A stretch of DNA of 6,600 bases from the NCBI GenBank assembly GCA_020201485.1, contig JAIVGT010000324.1, positions 1-6,600 of the forward strand. The letters run 5' to 3'. The position numbers were made by a program, and so were the translations under genes. The notes under the pieces are model-generated. The model was given only the letters and a program-made list of their open reading frames with translations. It searched no databases and was not told where the DNA came from. Every line of letters starts with the position of its first letter. Within the stretch, counting starts at the first letter, position 1. Of the stretch, positions 1-5,955 are shown piece after piece. Origin of the DNA: Halobacteriales archaeon (GTDB taxonomy: Archaea > Thermoplasmatota > SW-10-69-26 > JACQPN01 > JAIVGT01).

Positions 1-474
1 GTCCACCTCCGTGCGCAGCTTGCCCCCTTCGCCGCACCAGGCGACCGTCGCGCAGCCCTTCTTCTTCGCCATGGCCACGGCGCGCAGGACATTGGCGCTG
101 TTCCCGCTCGTGCTGATGCCGATGAGCACGTCGCCCGGCCGGGCGTGGGCCTCGACGAGACGCTCGAAGACGGTGTCGTAGCCGAAGTCGTTGCCTAGGG
201 CGGTGAGCTCGCTGGTGTTCGCGGTCAGGGCCAGCGCTGGCACGGCCGCGCGCACCTTGAGGAACTTGCCTGTCAGCTCGGCGGCGATGTGCTGGGCATC
301 TGCCGCGCTCCCGCCGTTGCCGCAGAGCAGGACCTTGTTCCCGCGCTGCAGGGCCTCGACGAGCATGTCCGCCAGCTCGACGATGCGCGGGGCCTCGCAG
401 AGGAACGCGACCTTGACCTCGGCGCTCTCCTTCAGCAGGCGCTGCACCTCGACCACGTCGCGCGCGTCGCTCAT
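1..474 (-). CDS. gmhA: Phosphoheptose isomerase GmhA (SIS domain), 3' end outside window
   Basis: Cytoplasmic enzyme that isomerises sedoheptulose 7-phosphate to D-glycero-D-manno-heptose 7-phosphate, the first step of nucleotide-activated heptose synthesis. The 158 residues visible are the N-terminal four fifths of a protein usually about 190-200 residues long. Seen in the translation: CGNGGSAADAQHIAAEL at residues 51-67, which is the GmhA phosphosugar loop with the metal-binding positions His62 and Glu66; LTANTSELTALGNDFGYD at 83-100; and the SIS-domain serine loop ISTSGNS at 120-126. The C-terminal Gln/His active-site residues known in the family fall outside the window. The ATG at 474-472 overlaps the hddA stop by four bases (ATGA), so translation is probably coupled; no strong Shine-Dalgarno is seen. 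A related SIS isomerase such as DiaA is an alternative, but the hddA neighbour and loop sequence favour GmhA. Confidence 0.93.
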   Translation of the reverse strand, partial: MSDARDVVEVQRLLKESAEVKVAFLCEAPRIVELADMLVEALQRGNKVLLCGNGGSAADAQHIAAELTGKFLKVRAAVPALALTANTSELTALGNDFGYDTVFERLVEAHARPGDVLIGISTSGNSANVLRAVAMAKKKGCATVAWCGEGGKLRTEVD

Positions 475-1475
475 TGGGCCACCCACGTCTGCAAGCCCTC
501 GGGCTCGAAGCTCACGCCGCTCGGCCGGGCGCCGATGCGCTCCAGCTCCCGCGCCACCTCGTGCTTGCGCTCGAAGTCGCAGTAGAGGAGCATGAAGCCC
601 CCTCCGCCTGCGCCCAGCACCTTGCCGCCGGACGCGCCGTGCTGCCGCGCCACCTCGTAGACCTTCTCGATCTCCGGGCTGCTGACCTTGCTCGCGAACT
701 GGCGCTTCTGCTCCCAGCCCTCGTGGAGGAGCGCACCCAGGTCGTCGAGCTTGCCTTGGAGGAGGGCGTTCTTCATGCGCACGGCGAGCTGCTTCGTCGC
801 GTGCAGGGCGTCGAGGTTCTGGCCGCTGCGCGTGCGCTGCTGCTGCTCCTGGATGATGTTGGCGCTGAGGCGCGTCTTGCCCGTGTACACGAGGAGGCAG
901 CGGTACTCCAGCTCGTTCAGCACGCTCTTGCGGATCTTCAGCGGGTTGACCACGGTCGTGTCGCGGGTGAATTCGATGAAGTTGAAGCCGCCGAAGGCCG
1001 CGGCGTACTGGTCCTGCTTCCCGCCCTGGATGCCCAGGTCCTGGCGCTCGATGCGGTAGGCCAGCTCCGCGACGTCGTAGTCCGTCATGGGCAGGCCGCG
1101 CCACTGCTTGAACAGGCCGATGAGGGCCACGACCATGCTGCTGCTCGAGCCCAGGCCGCTGCCGGGCGGGGCTTCCGTGTGCAGGAACAGGTCCAGCCCT
1201 TGCGAGGGGTGGAAGTTCTTGATGACCGCCTTGGGCAGGTCGAGGCTGCCGTCGTAGCGCAGCGCCTCCGTGCCCTCGAACTTGGCCACGATGTCGAAGT
1301 CCAGGCTCTTGACCGTGATGCCGCTGCCCTCGCGCGGCTGCAGGGTGCCGTAGGCGTACTTGTTGATGGTGGCGCTGATGACCGCGCCGCCGTGCTCGTC
1401 GAAGTAGCTGGCGAGGTCCGTGCCCCCGCCGCCGAAGCTCACGCGCAGCGGGGCCTTGGCGCGGATGAGCTGCAC
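471..1475 (-). CDS. hddA: D-glycero-alpha-D-manno-heptose 7-phosphate kinase HddA (GHMP kinase)
   Basis: ATP-dependent cytoplasmic sugar kinase of the GHMP superfamily, 334 residues, a normal length for HddA. It phosphorylates the GmhA product at C1 to give the 1,7-bisphosphate, the branch toward GDP-heptose. Visible motifs: N-terminal KAPLRVSFGGGGTDL (residues 7-21) with the family's glycine run; the ATP-binding GHMP motif PPGSGLGSSSS (103-113); GGKQDQYAAAFGG (151-163), where Asp155 is the likely catalytic aspartate; and the C-terminal motif KVLGAGGGGFMLLYC (285-299). The GTG start at 1475-1473 is chosen because family members begin almost at once with an 'IRAKAPLR'-like stretch, and because the reading frame further upstream runs through the preceding gene. 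No Shine-Dalgarno is visible and 20 bases separate it from the previous stop. The stop overlaps the gmhA start. Other GHMP sugar kinases are less likely given the gmhA neighbour. Confidence 0.92.
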   Translation of the reverse strand: MQLIRAKAPLRVSFGGGGTDLASYFDEHGGAVISATINKYAYGTLQPREGSGITVKSLDFDIVAKFEGTEALRYDGSLDLPKAVIKNFHPSQGLDLFLHTEAPPGSGLGSSSSMVVALIGLFKQWRGLPMTDYDVAELAYRIERQDLGIQGGKQDQYAAAFGGFNFIEFTRDTTVVNPLKIRKSVLNELEYRCLLVYTGKTRLSANIIQEQQQRTRSGQNLDALHATKQLAVRMKNALLQGKLDDLGALLHEGWEQKRQFASKVSSPEIEKVYEVARQHGASGGKVLGAGGGGFMLLYCDFERKHEVARELERIGARPSGVSFEPEGLQTWVAQ

Positions 1476-1495
1476 GGCAACGCACGGCAGGCTTG

Positions 1496-2716
1496 CTACT
1501 TGAGGTTGGCGACCTTCCCGCCGCGCCAGTCCCGCACCTGCTCCAGGAACGCCTCGTACTTCGGCAGCAGCAGCTCCAGCCGGTGCGCCTGCATCACGTC
1601 CAGGGCCGCCTGCCGGCAGCGCGCCATGTGCGCATCGTCGCCCAGCTTGGCCGCCAGGTCCTTCGGCCCGTCGAAGACGAAGCCGTTGCCCCGCTGCTCG
1701 ACGAACTCCTGCGCCGCGCCGAACACGCCGCGCGGCACGGCGATGGGCACGCCCGCGCTCAGCCCGCTGAGGAAGCGCGCGGGCATGTTGCCCGCGAACC
1801 ATTGCAGGCCAGGCGGGGCGTTGTAGAGCAGCACGAGAGCGTCGAACTGCGTGAGGAAGGTGGCGACCTGGCCTTCGAGGAGCGCGTGCCAGTCCATGCG
1901 CGGGAAGGTGTGCGCGTATGCGCCTTGCATCACGAAGCCCTCGACCGCGTGCACGTGCACGCGCTCTGCGGCGATGCCCTGCAGCTGGCCCGCCACGTCG
2001 TCGAAGCTCCCCGGCCGGCCCGGCGCGGTGCCGACATGCACGACGTGGCGCTCGCCATCGCTCAGGCCCAAGCGCGGCCGGCGCTCCTTCGCGCACGCCC
2101 ACGAGCCCCACGCCTCGGGCACGACCTTGTCCACGCCGCGCGCCGGCCGCACCGCGGCATCCACGAACGCCTCCATCTGCGCGCTCGCATGCATGCGCCC
2201 GTCGAGGCGGCCGAGGACCTCGCGATGCAGCGCGCTCGCGTGCGCAGGCGCGCCGACGCGCTGGTGGGTGAGCGGGTACGTCTGGAACTGGTGCACGAGC
2301 GCGGCGTCGGGCGCGAGCTTCTGCAAGGCGCGCAGCTCGGGCAACGTGGCGATGCCCCAGAAGCTGAGCACGACGTCGGGCGTGGCCTCGTCGAGCGCGG
2401 CGCGCAGCCCAGGCAGGGCCTCGCGCGCGATGCGGTCGAGCAGCCAGAGCGACGGCTTGGCGGTCCAGCGGTTGCCCGGCAGCACGCTCGCGTGGTGCGC
2501 GACGGCATCGAGCCGGTAGAACCCGCGTGCATCCCGGGGCTTGGCGCGTGCCAGCGGCCGCACCTTCGCGCCGCCCGCGAGCGGCTCCAGCTCCGCGCCC
2601 GCCTTGCCCTCGACGTCCAGCACGCTCACGCCGTGCCCTCCCCAGCGGAAGCCGCGCGCCAAGTTCAGCGCGCCGGGGTTCTCCGCGCTCGCCAGGACCA
2701 TCACGCGCAGCTTCAT
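1496..2716 (-). CDS. Divergent GT-B-like protein, putative glycosyltransferase
   Basis: A 406-residue soluble protein that I recognise only at the fold level. The N-terminus (MKLRVMVLASAENP, residues 1-14, then ALNLARGFRWGGHGVSVLD at 16-34) looks like the first Rossmann strand and helix of GT-B glycosyltransferases. DVVLSFWG (114-121) fits the end of another Rossmann strand. HVVHVGTAPGRPGSF (224-238) is the likely first strand of the C-terminal nucleotide-sugar domain. PARFLSGLSAGVPIAVPRG (312-330) aligns in character with the 'K-hE-hhA-G-PVV' region of family 4 enzymes. The usual E-x7-E motif is not present in its normal form. No signal peptide or membrane helix is seen. The ATG at 2716 overlaps the previous stop (ATGA) and follows a good Shine-Dalgarno. 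Its place just before hddA makes a sugar transferase role plausible; donor and acceptor are unknown. Confidence 0.72.
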   Translation of the reverse strand: MKLRVMVLASAENPGALNLARGFRWGGHGVSVLDVEGKAGAELEPLAGGAKVRPLARAKPRDARGFYRLDAVAHHASVLPGNRWTAKPSLWLLDRIAREALPGLRAALDEATPDVVLSFWGIATLPELRALQKLAPDAALVHQFQTYPLTHQRVGAPAHASALHREVLGRLDGRMHASAQMEAFVDAAVRPARGVDKVVPEAWGSWACAKERRPRLGLSDGERHVVHVGTAPGRPGSFDDVAGQLQGIAAERVHVHAVEGFVMQGAYAHTFPRMDWHALLEGQVATFLTQFDALVLLYNAPPGLQWFAGNMPARFLSGLSAGVPIAVPRGVFGAAQEFVEQRGNGFVFDGPKDLAAKLGDDAHMARCRQAALDVMQAHRLELLLPKYEAFLEQVRDWRGGKVANLK

Positions 2717-3627
2717 CGCGGACCCTCCGCCAGAGCCTCGCGGTACACCTGCTCCAGCTGCAGGCTCACCGGGCCCCAGCGGTGCTTCTGCTCCGCCTGC
2801 GCGCGGCCGGCCTCGCCCAGCTTGCGCGCCAGCGCGGGCTCGCGCACGACCGTGCGCAGCGCGTCGGCGAGCGCGCCGGCATCGCCCCGCGGCACGAGCA
2901 GGCCGGTCCGGCCTTCCTCGACCGTGTCCGGCACGCCATCGACCGCGCTCGCGACCACGGGGCAGCGCTGCGCCCAGGCCTCGAACACCGTGAGCGGCAT
3001 GCCTTCCCACAAGCTGGGCAGCGCCAGGCAGCGCGCGCCGGCGAGCAGGGCGAACTTGTCCTCCTCGCTCACGCGGCCGGTCATGACCACGCGCGCGCCC
3101 ACGCCGAGCTCACGCGCGCGGCGGATGGCGAGCGATCCTTGGCCCTCGTCGGGACCGACGAGCGCGACCTGCAGCTTCGGGAACTCCTGGGCGATGCGCG
3201 CGAAGGCATCGACGAGCAGCACGGGGTTCTTCTGCACGCCCAGCCGGCCGAGGAGCACGACGTAGTCCTCGAGCCCGTGGCGCTCCAGGACGCGCCCGGT
3301 CCCGGCCGGCTCGAAGGCGGCATCGCTCGCCGCGCCCGGCACGATGCGCGCCCGCTCCGTCGGGATGCCGTGCTCGCGCAGCCAGGGCAGCTCCGCGCGC
3401 GTGAGCAGGATGAGCCGCCGCGCGCGCCGCATCGTCGGCACGCCGAGGAGCGCGTCGTACGCGCCCTTGGCGAGCGCGGCGGCGCCTTCGAGGCGGATGG
3501 TCGTGCCCACGGGCGTCATGACGAAGGGCACCTTCGCACCCACCGCGCGCTCGACGCGGTCCCCGACGAGGTGCGGGTAGCCCTGGGCCTCGACGACCGC
3601 CTCGGGCTCGGGCGCGATGTCGGGCAT
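2713..3627 (-). CDS. Family 4 glycosyltransferase, N-terminal domain truncated
   Basis: The longest open part of a GT-B retaining glycosyltransferase of family 4, 304 residues from the ATG at 3627, against about 370-400 for an intact member. Visible: end of the N-terminal domain (VVEAQGYPHLVGD, 11-23; VPFVMTPVGT, 33-42, the usual 'PHGT' region); IVPGAASDAAF (95-105) in place of the common 'IPNGVD'; the donor-domain strand VVLLGRLGVQKNP (123-135) with the conserved Arg/Lys; and the E-x7-E motif EGMPLTVFE (208-216) with Glu208 and Glu216. The donor domain is complete, but the first Rossmann strand and about 60 following residues are missing. In-frame codons before the ATG read RGYYLLTW and then reach a stop at 3669-3667. 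The ATG has no Shine-Dalgarno. It probably represents a gene broken by a deletion or frameshift, or a sequence error, rather than a short active enzyme. Confidence 0.82.
   Translation of the reverse strand: MPDIAPEPEAVVEAQGYPHLVGDRVERAVGAKVPFVMTPVGTTIRLEGAAALAKGAYDALLGVPTMRRARRLILLTRAELPWLREHGIPTERARIVPGAASDAAFEPAGTGRVLERHGLEDYVVLLGRLGVQKNPVLLVDAFARIAQEFPKLQVALVGPDEGQGSLAIRRARELGVGARVVMTGRVSEEDKFALLAGARCLALPSLWEGMPLTVFEAWAQRCPVVASAVDGVPDTVEEGRTGLLVPRGDAGALADALRTVVREPALARKLGEAGRAQAEQKHRWGPVSLQLEQVYREALAEGPR
2723..2728 (-). promoter_or_regulatory. Shine-Dalgarno for the GT-B-like gene
   Basis: On the minus strand GGAGGG lies six bases before the ATG at 2716. It sits inside the last codons of the upstream glycosyltransferase and fixes the start at 2716 rather than at a far upstream in-frame start that would overlap that gene by about 300 bases. 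Confidence 0.75.
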
Positions 3628-3706
3628 CCAGGTCAGGAGGTAGTATCCGCGGCTCCTGCCCGCCGGTCACGGGCCAGAAGAAGGGCGTGACGATGTGCGC
3701 CTTCAC
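3628..3706 (-). pseudogene. N-terminal remnant of the family 4 glycosyltransferase, out of frame
   Basis: From the GTG at 3706-3704 the minus strand encodes VKAHIVTPFFWPVTGGQE, the standard start of a family 4 glycosyltransferase (first beta strand plus GG-x-E acceptor loop). The next codons read PRILPPDLDARH, which is no longer glycosyltransferase-like, while the true continuation (RGYYLLTWMPD) appears in another frame starting at about 3650. The start overlaps the previous gene's stop (GTGA) and has an excellent Shine-Dalgarno, so this is the original initiation site of the gene at 2713-3627. About 60 residues of the N-terminal domain are absent between the two parts. In-vivo pseudogenisation and an assembly collapse both fit. 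Confidence 0.75.
3634..3658. repeat. Short inverted repeat at the glycosyltransferase frame break
   Basis: CAGGAG at 3634-3639 and CTCCTG at 3653-3658 are perfect complements separated by 13 bases; two more G-C pairs can form outside a one-base bulge. It coincides with the point where the reading frame of the second family 4 glycosyltransferase breaks. In GC-rich DNA such short stems are common by chance, so a link to the deletion is only a suggestion. Confidence 0.4.
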
Positions 3707-4839
3707 GCCAGCTCCTCCCACACCTCGCCCACCTGCGTCGCGATGCGGTCCCAGTCGTGCCGCTCCGCGTGCGCGCGACCGGCCTCGCGCAGGGCTTGCA
3801 TGCGGTCCGCGTCGCGCAGCAGCTCCGTGATGGCCTCGATCCAAGCCTGCGCCCTGCGCGGGAGGGCGATGCCGCCCGGCCCAGCGGCCGCGGGCAAGCC
3901 GCCCACGTCGCTGACGAGCGCCGGGCAGCCGCAGGCCACCGCTTCCAGGGCCGCGATGCCGAACGCCTCGTACCGGCTGGGCACGAGCAAGAGCTGGGCG
4001 CGGTTGTACAACCCCAGCAGCTGCGCCGCGTCCACGCGGCCGGCGAACTCGACGCGCTCCGCGATGCCGAGGCGATGCGCATGCGCGCGCAGCTCCGCCC
4101 CCTCGCCCCAGTCCTCCCCGGCGAGCACGAGCCGCAGGTCCTCGCCTTGCGCCAGCAGCTTCGCCAGCACCTCCAGGGCGAGGTCGAAGCCTTTCACCGG
4201 CGCAAGCCGGCCCACGGCGAGCAGCAAGCCGCGGTCGCGCTCCTGGCCCAAGTCGCGGAAATGGCGCGTGTCCAAGCCGTTCGGGATGACGCTCAGCCGC
4301 TCCGGCCGGACGCGGAAGCGCCGCTCCAGCAGCGTGCGTTCGGGCTCGGACACGGCGATGACGCGGTCCGCGGCGCGCAGCGTCGCCCCGCCCTTTACGG
4401 CGTCGTACGCAGCCCGCAACCAGGGATGCCCGGCCGTCTCCGCCGGATGCAGGTGCGCCGTCAGGCAGACCCGGACGCCGTTCGTGCGGGCCGGCCCGAC
4501 GGCAGCGTCGGTGTGCGCCGCGCCGTAGGGGTGCAGGTCGAGCACGTCCACCGCCGGCAGCTCGCGCGCCAGGGCGTCGCGCAGGCCGCGCAGATGGACG
4601 CCGTACCCCTCGATGGGCGCGCGCCGCACCGCCGGGAGCCGCACGATGCGCATGCCCTCCGCCTGCTCCGGGGCCTCGTCCTCGGCGAAGCGCTCGAAGG
4701 GCGATTCGCGTTTGGCATCGCTCGTGAGCACGGTGATGGCGTGGGCCTTCGACAGGCGCTTGCCCACCTCCCAGATGCGCTGCTCCACGCCGCCCGTCGC
4801 CGGCCAGAACCGGAGGGCGAGGAGCAGCACCTGGGCCAT
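3703..4839 (-). CDS. Family 4 glycosyltransferase (intact)
   Basis: A 378-residue cytoplasmic GT-B enzyme that should transfer a sugar from a nucleotide donor, with retention of configuration, onto a growing surface glycan. Domains: N-terminal acceptor domain with VLLLALRFWPATGGVEQR (4-21), including the GG-x-E loop; VDVLDLHPYG (97-106); ADRVIAVSEPER (157-168); the linker VIPNGLD (184-190); then the donor domain LLAVGRLAPVKGFDLALE (206-223) with Arg211 and Lys216, and the E-x7-E motif EAFGIAALE with Glu291 and Glu299, followed by CGCPALVSDVGGLP (303-316). All key residues are present and the length is normal. The start at 4839 is 30 bases after the previous stop and lacks a Shine-Dalgarno; a GTG three codons later is an alternative start. 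The stop overlaps the GTG of the next gene. Sugar specificity cannot be read from sequence. Confidence 0.93.
   Translation of the reverse strand: MAQVLLLALRFWPATGGVEQRIWEVGKRLSKAHAITVLTSDAKRESPFERFAEDEAPEQAEGMRIVRLPAVRRAPIEGYGVHLRGLRDALARELPAVDVLDLHPYGAAHTDAAVGPARTNGVRVCLTAHLHPAETAGHPWLRAAYDAVKGGATLRAADRVIAVSEPERTLLERRFRVRPERLSVIPNGLDTRHFRDLGQERDRGLLLAVGRLAPVKGFDLALEVLAKLLAQGEDLRLVLAGEDWGEGAELRAHAHRLGIAERVEFAGRVDAAQLLGLYNRAQLLLVPSRYEAFGIAALEAVACGCPALVSDVGGLPAAAGPGGIALPRRAQAWIEAITELLRDADRMQALREAGRAHAERHDWDRIATQVGEVWEELA
3712..3719 (-). promoter_or_regulatory. Shine-Dalgarno for the broken family 4 glycosyltransferase
   Basis: GGGAGGAG on the minus strand lies five bases before the GTG at 3706, within the last codons of the preceding gene. 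It is the best ribosome binding site in the window and marks 3706, not 3627, as the ancestral start of the downstream glycosyltransferase. Confidence 0.8.
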
Positions 4840-4869
4840 CGGCCGGCAATCGCGACGCGGGTATTTCCG

Positions 4870-5913
4870 TCAGTCGCTCGTGAGCACGGTCTCGCGGCCG
4901 ACCTGCAGGAGCCGGCGGGGATAGTGGATGGCCCAGGCGAGCTGCCACGCGGCGAAGGACGCGGGCGCGCTCAGCACGAGGCGCGCGTCCTTGTGGATGA
5001 GGGCCGCGCGCAGACCGTACTGCAGCAGGCCGAGGAGCGCCAGGAGGAGGAGCACGCCCAGCGCGACCCACGCCGGCCGCCACGCCAGCCCGAGCAACGC
5101 CAGGAGCACGAGGAGCGCGAGCCCCGCGGCCGGCAGGAACTGCTTCGGCTTGCGCATGTACGGGCGCTTCTTCGTCGTGTCTGCGTGGCCGTACGCATAG
5201 TGCCGCTGCTGGCGGTAGAACGCCCCGAGCGACCCGCGGTGGTGGTGGAACACGACCGCCTTCGGGTTGTAGGCCGTGCGCCAGCCCGCCTGGTGGATGC
5301 GCGCGTTCAGCTCCGGGTCCTCGGTGCTGATGAGCTCCTCGGCGAAGCCGCCGACCGCGTCGAGCACGTCCTTGCGGTACATGCTGTTGCGCGTGACGTT
5401 CGTGTACCAGTCGGTGCTGCTGACGAAGGGCGCACGGTAGCGGTTGCGGCCGAGCAGCGGGACCTCGTCCAGCGTCGGGCCGTGCACCGGGATGCAGGCC
5501 ACGCTCAGGCTCGCCACGTCGCGCGTCGCGGTGTTGTTCGGCCCGCCCACGGCGCCGATGCGCTCCCCGAGGGCGAAGCCGGCGAGCAGCTCGCGCAGCC
5601 ATTCCTGGCTCACGACCATGTCGCCGTCGGTCACGGCCACGAACTCCCCGCGCGCGTGGCGCACGCCCTCGTTCCGCCCGACGCCGATGCTGCCCGGCTT
5701 CGCGAACAGCCGCACCTCGGGGGCGCCCTTCGTCCGGGCCGCGTACTCCTGCACGATGGCCGGGGTGCGGTCCTTGCTCTGCGCGTCCACGATGACCACT
5801 TCGTAGCGGTCCTTGGGATACGCGACCGCGAGCAGCGAGTCGAGGCAGCGGGGCAGGTACCGCTCCGCGTTGAGCACGGTGATGACGACGCTGACGAAGG
5901 GCGCGGGGACCAT
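4870..5913 (-). CDS. Membrane-anchored family 2 glycosyltransferase, ExoA-like
   Basis: A 347-residue inverting GT-A glycosyltransferase with a catalytic domain of about 255 residues followed by hydrophobic segments. Visible: FVSVVITVLNAERYLPRCLD (6-25), the first strand and sugar-nucleotide site; VIVDAQSKDRT (40-50); IGVGRNEGVRHARGE (76-90); the metal-binding TDGDMV (95-100), where Asp96-Gly-Asp98 acts as the DxD motif; and STEDPELNARI (196-206) with the likely catalytic acid/base region Glu198-Asp199. RQQRHYAYGH (234-243) resembles the QxxRW-like region of processive and ExoA-type enzymes. Two strong membrane helices at about 259-277 and 280-298 and a weaker segment at 311-330 place it at the cytoplasmic membrane, suggesting a lipid-linked acceptor. 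ATG 5913 is the only in-frame ATG, GTG or TTG after the previous stop; no Shine-Dalgarno is seen. The substrate is unknown. Confidence 0.9.
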   Translation of the reverse strand: MVPAPFVSVVITVLNAERYLPRCLDSLLAVAYPKDRYEVVIVDAQSKDRTPAIVQEYAARTKGAPEVRLFAKPGSIGVGRNEGVRHARGEFVAVTDGDMVVSQEWLRELLAGFALGERIGAVGGPNNTATRDVASLSVACIPVHGPTLDEVPLLGRNRYRAPFVSSTDWYTNVTRNSMYRKDVLDAVGGFAEELISTEDPELNARIHQAGWRTAYNPKAVVFHHHRGSLGAFYRQQRHYAYGHADTTKKRPYMRKPKQFLPAAGLALLVLLALLGLAWRPAWVALGVLLLLALLGLLQYGLRAALIHKDARLVLSAPASFAAWQLAWAIHYPRRLLQVGRETVLTSD

Positions 5914-5955
5914 CGGCGCGGACCGAGCGGGGCGCGCCGCCTTGAAGGTTGCCCA

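Noticed and set aside
474..1826. A 450-codon plus-strand open frame opposite hddA and the end of the GT-B-like gene
   Set aside because: Its translation is low-complexity Ala/Arg/Leu/Val-rich with no domain, and it lies antisense to a clear HddA. Long antisense frames are expected in very GC-rich coding DNA.
1476..2111. In-frame upstream extension of hddA by 212 codons
   Set aside because: The added region is Arg/Ala-rich shadow sequence over the preceding gene, and HddA proteins begin just before the KAPLR motif, matching the GTG at 1475.
2717..3010. In-frame upstream extension of the GT-B-like gene by 98 codons
   Set aside because: It overlaps the C-terminus of a recognisable glycosyltransferase, while ATG 2716 has a good Shine-Dalgarno and a typical Rossmann N-terminus.
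1493..3265. A 590-codon plus-strand open frame across two genes
   Set aside because: Antisense to a GT-B-like protein and a family 4 glycosyltransferase with recognisable motifs; Arg/Ala/His-rich translation with no family resemblance.
5914..5955. Possible small gene or promoter between the permease and the family 2 glycosyltransferase
   Set aside because: Only 42 bases; an ATG overlapping the permease stop opens a frame that is not in register with the glycosyltransferase and has no recognisable product. No terminator stem or promoter element is evident.
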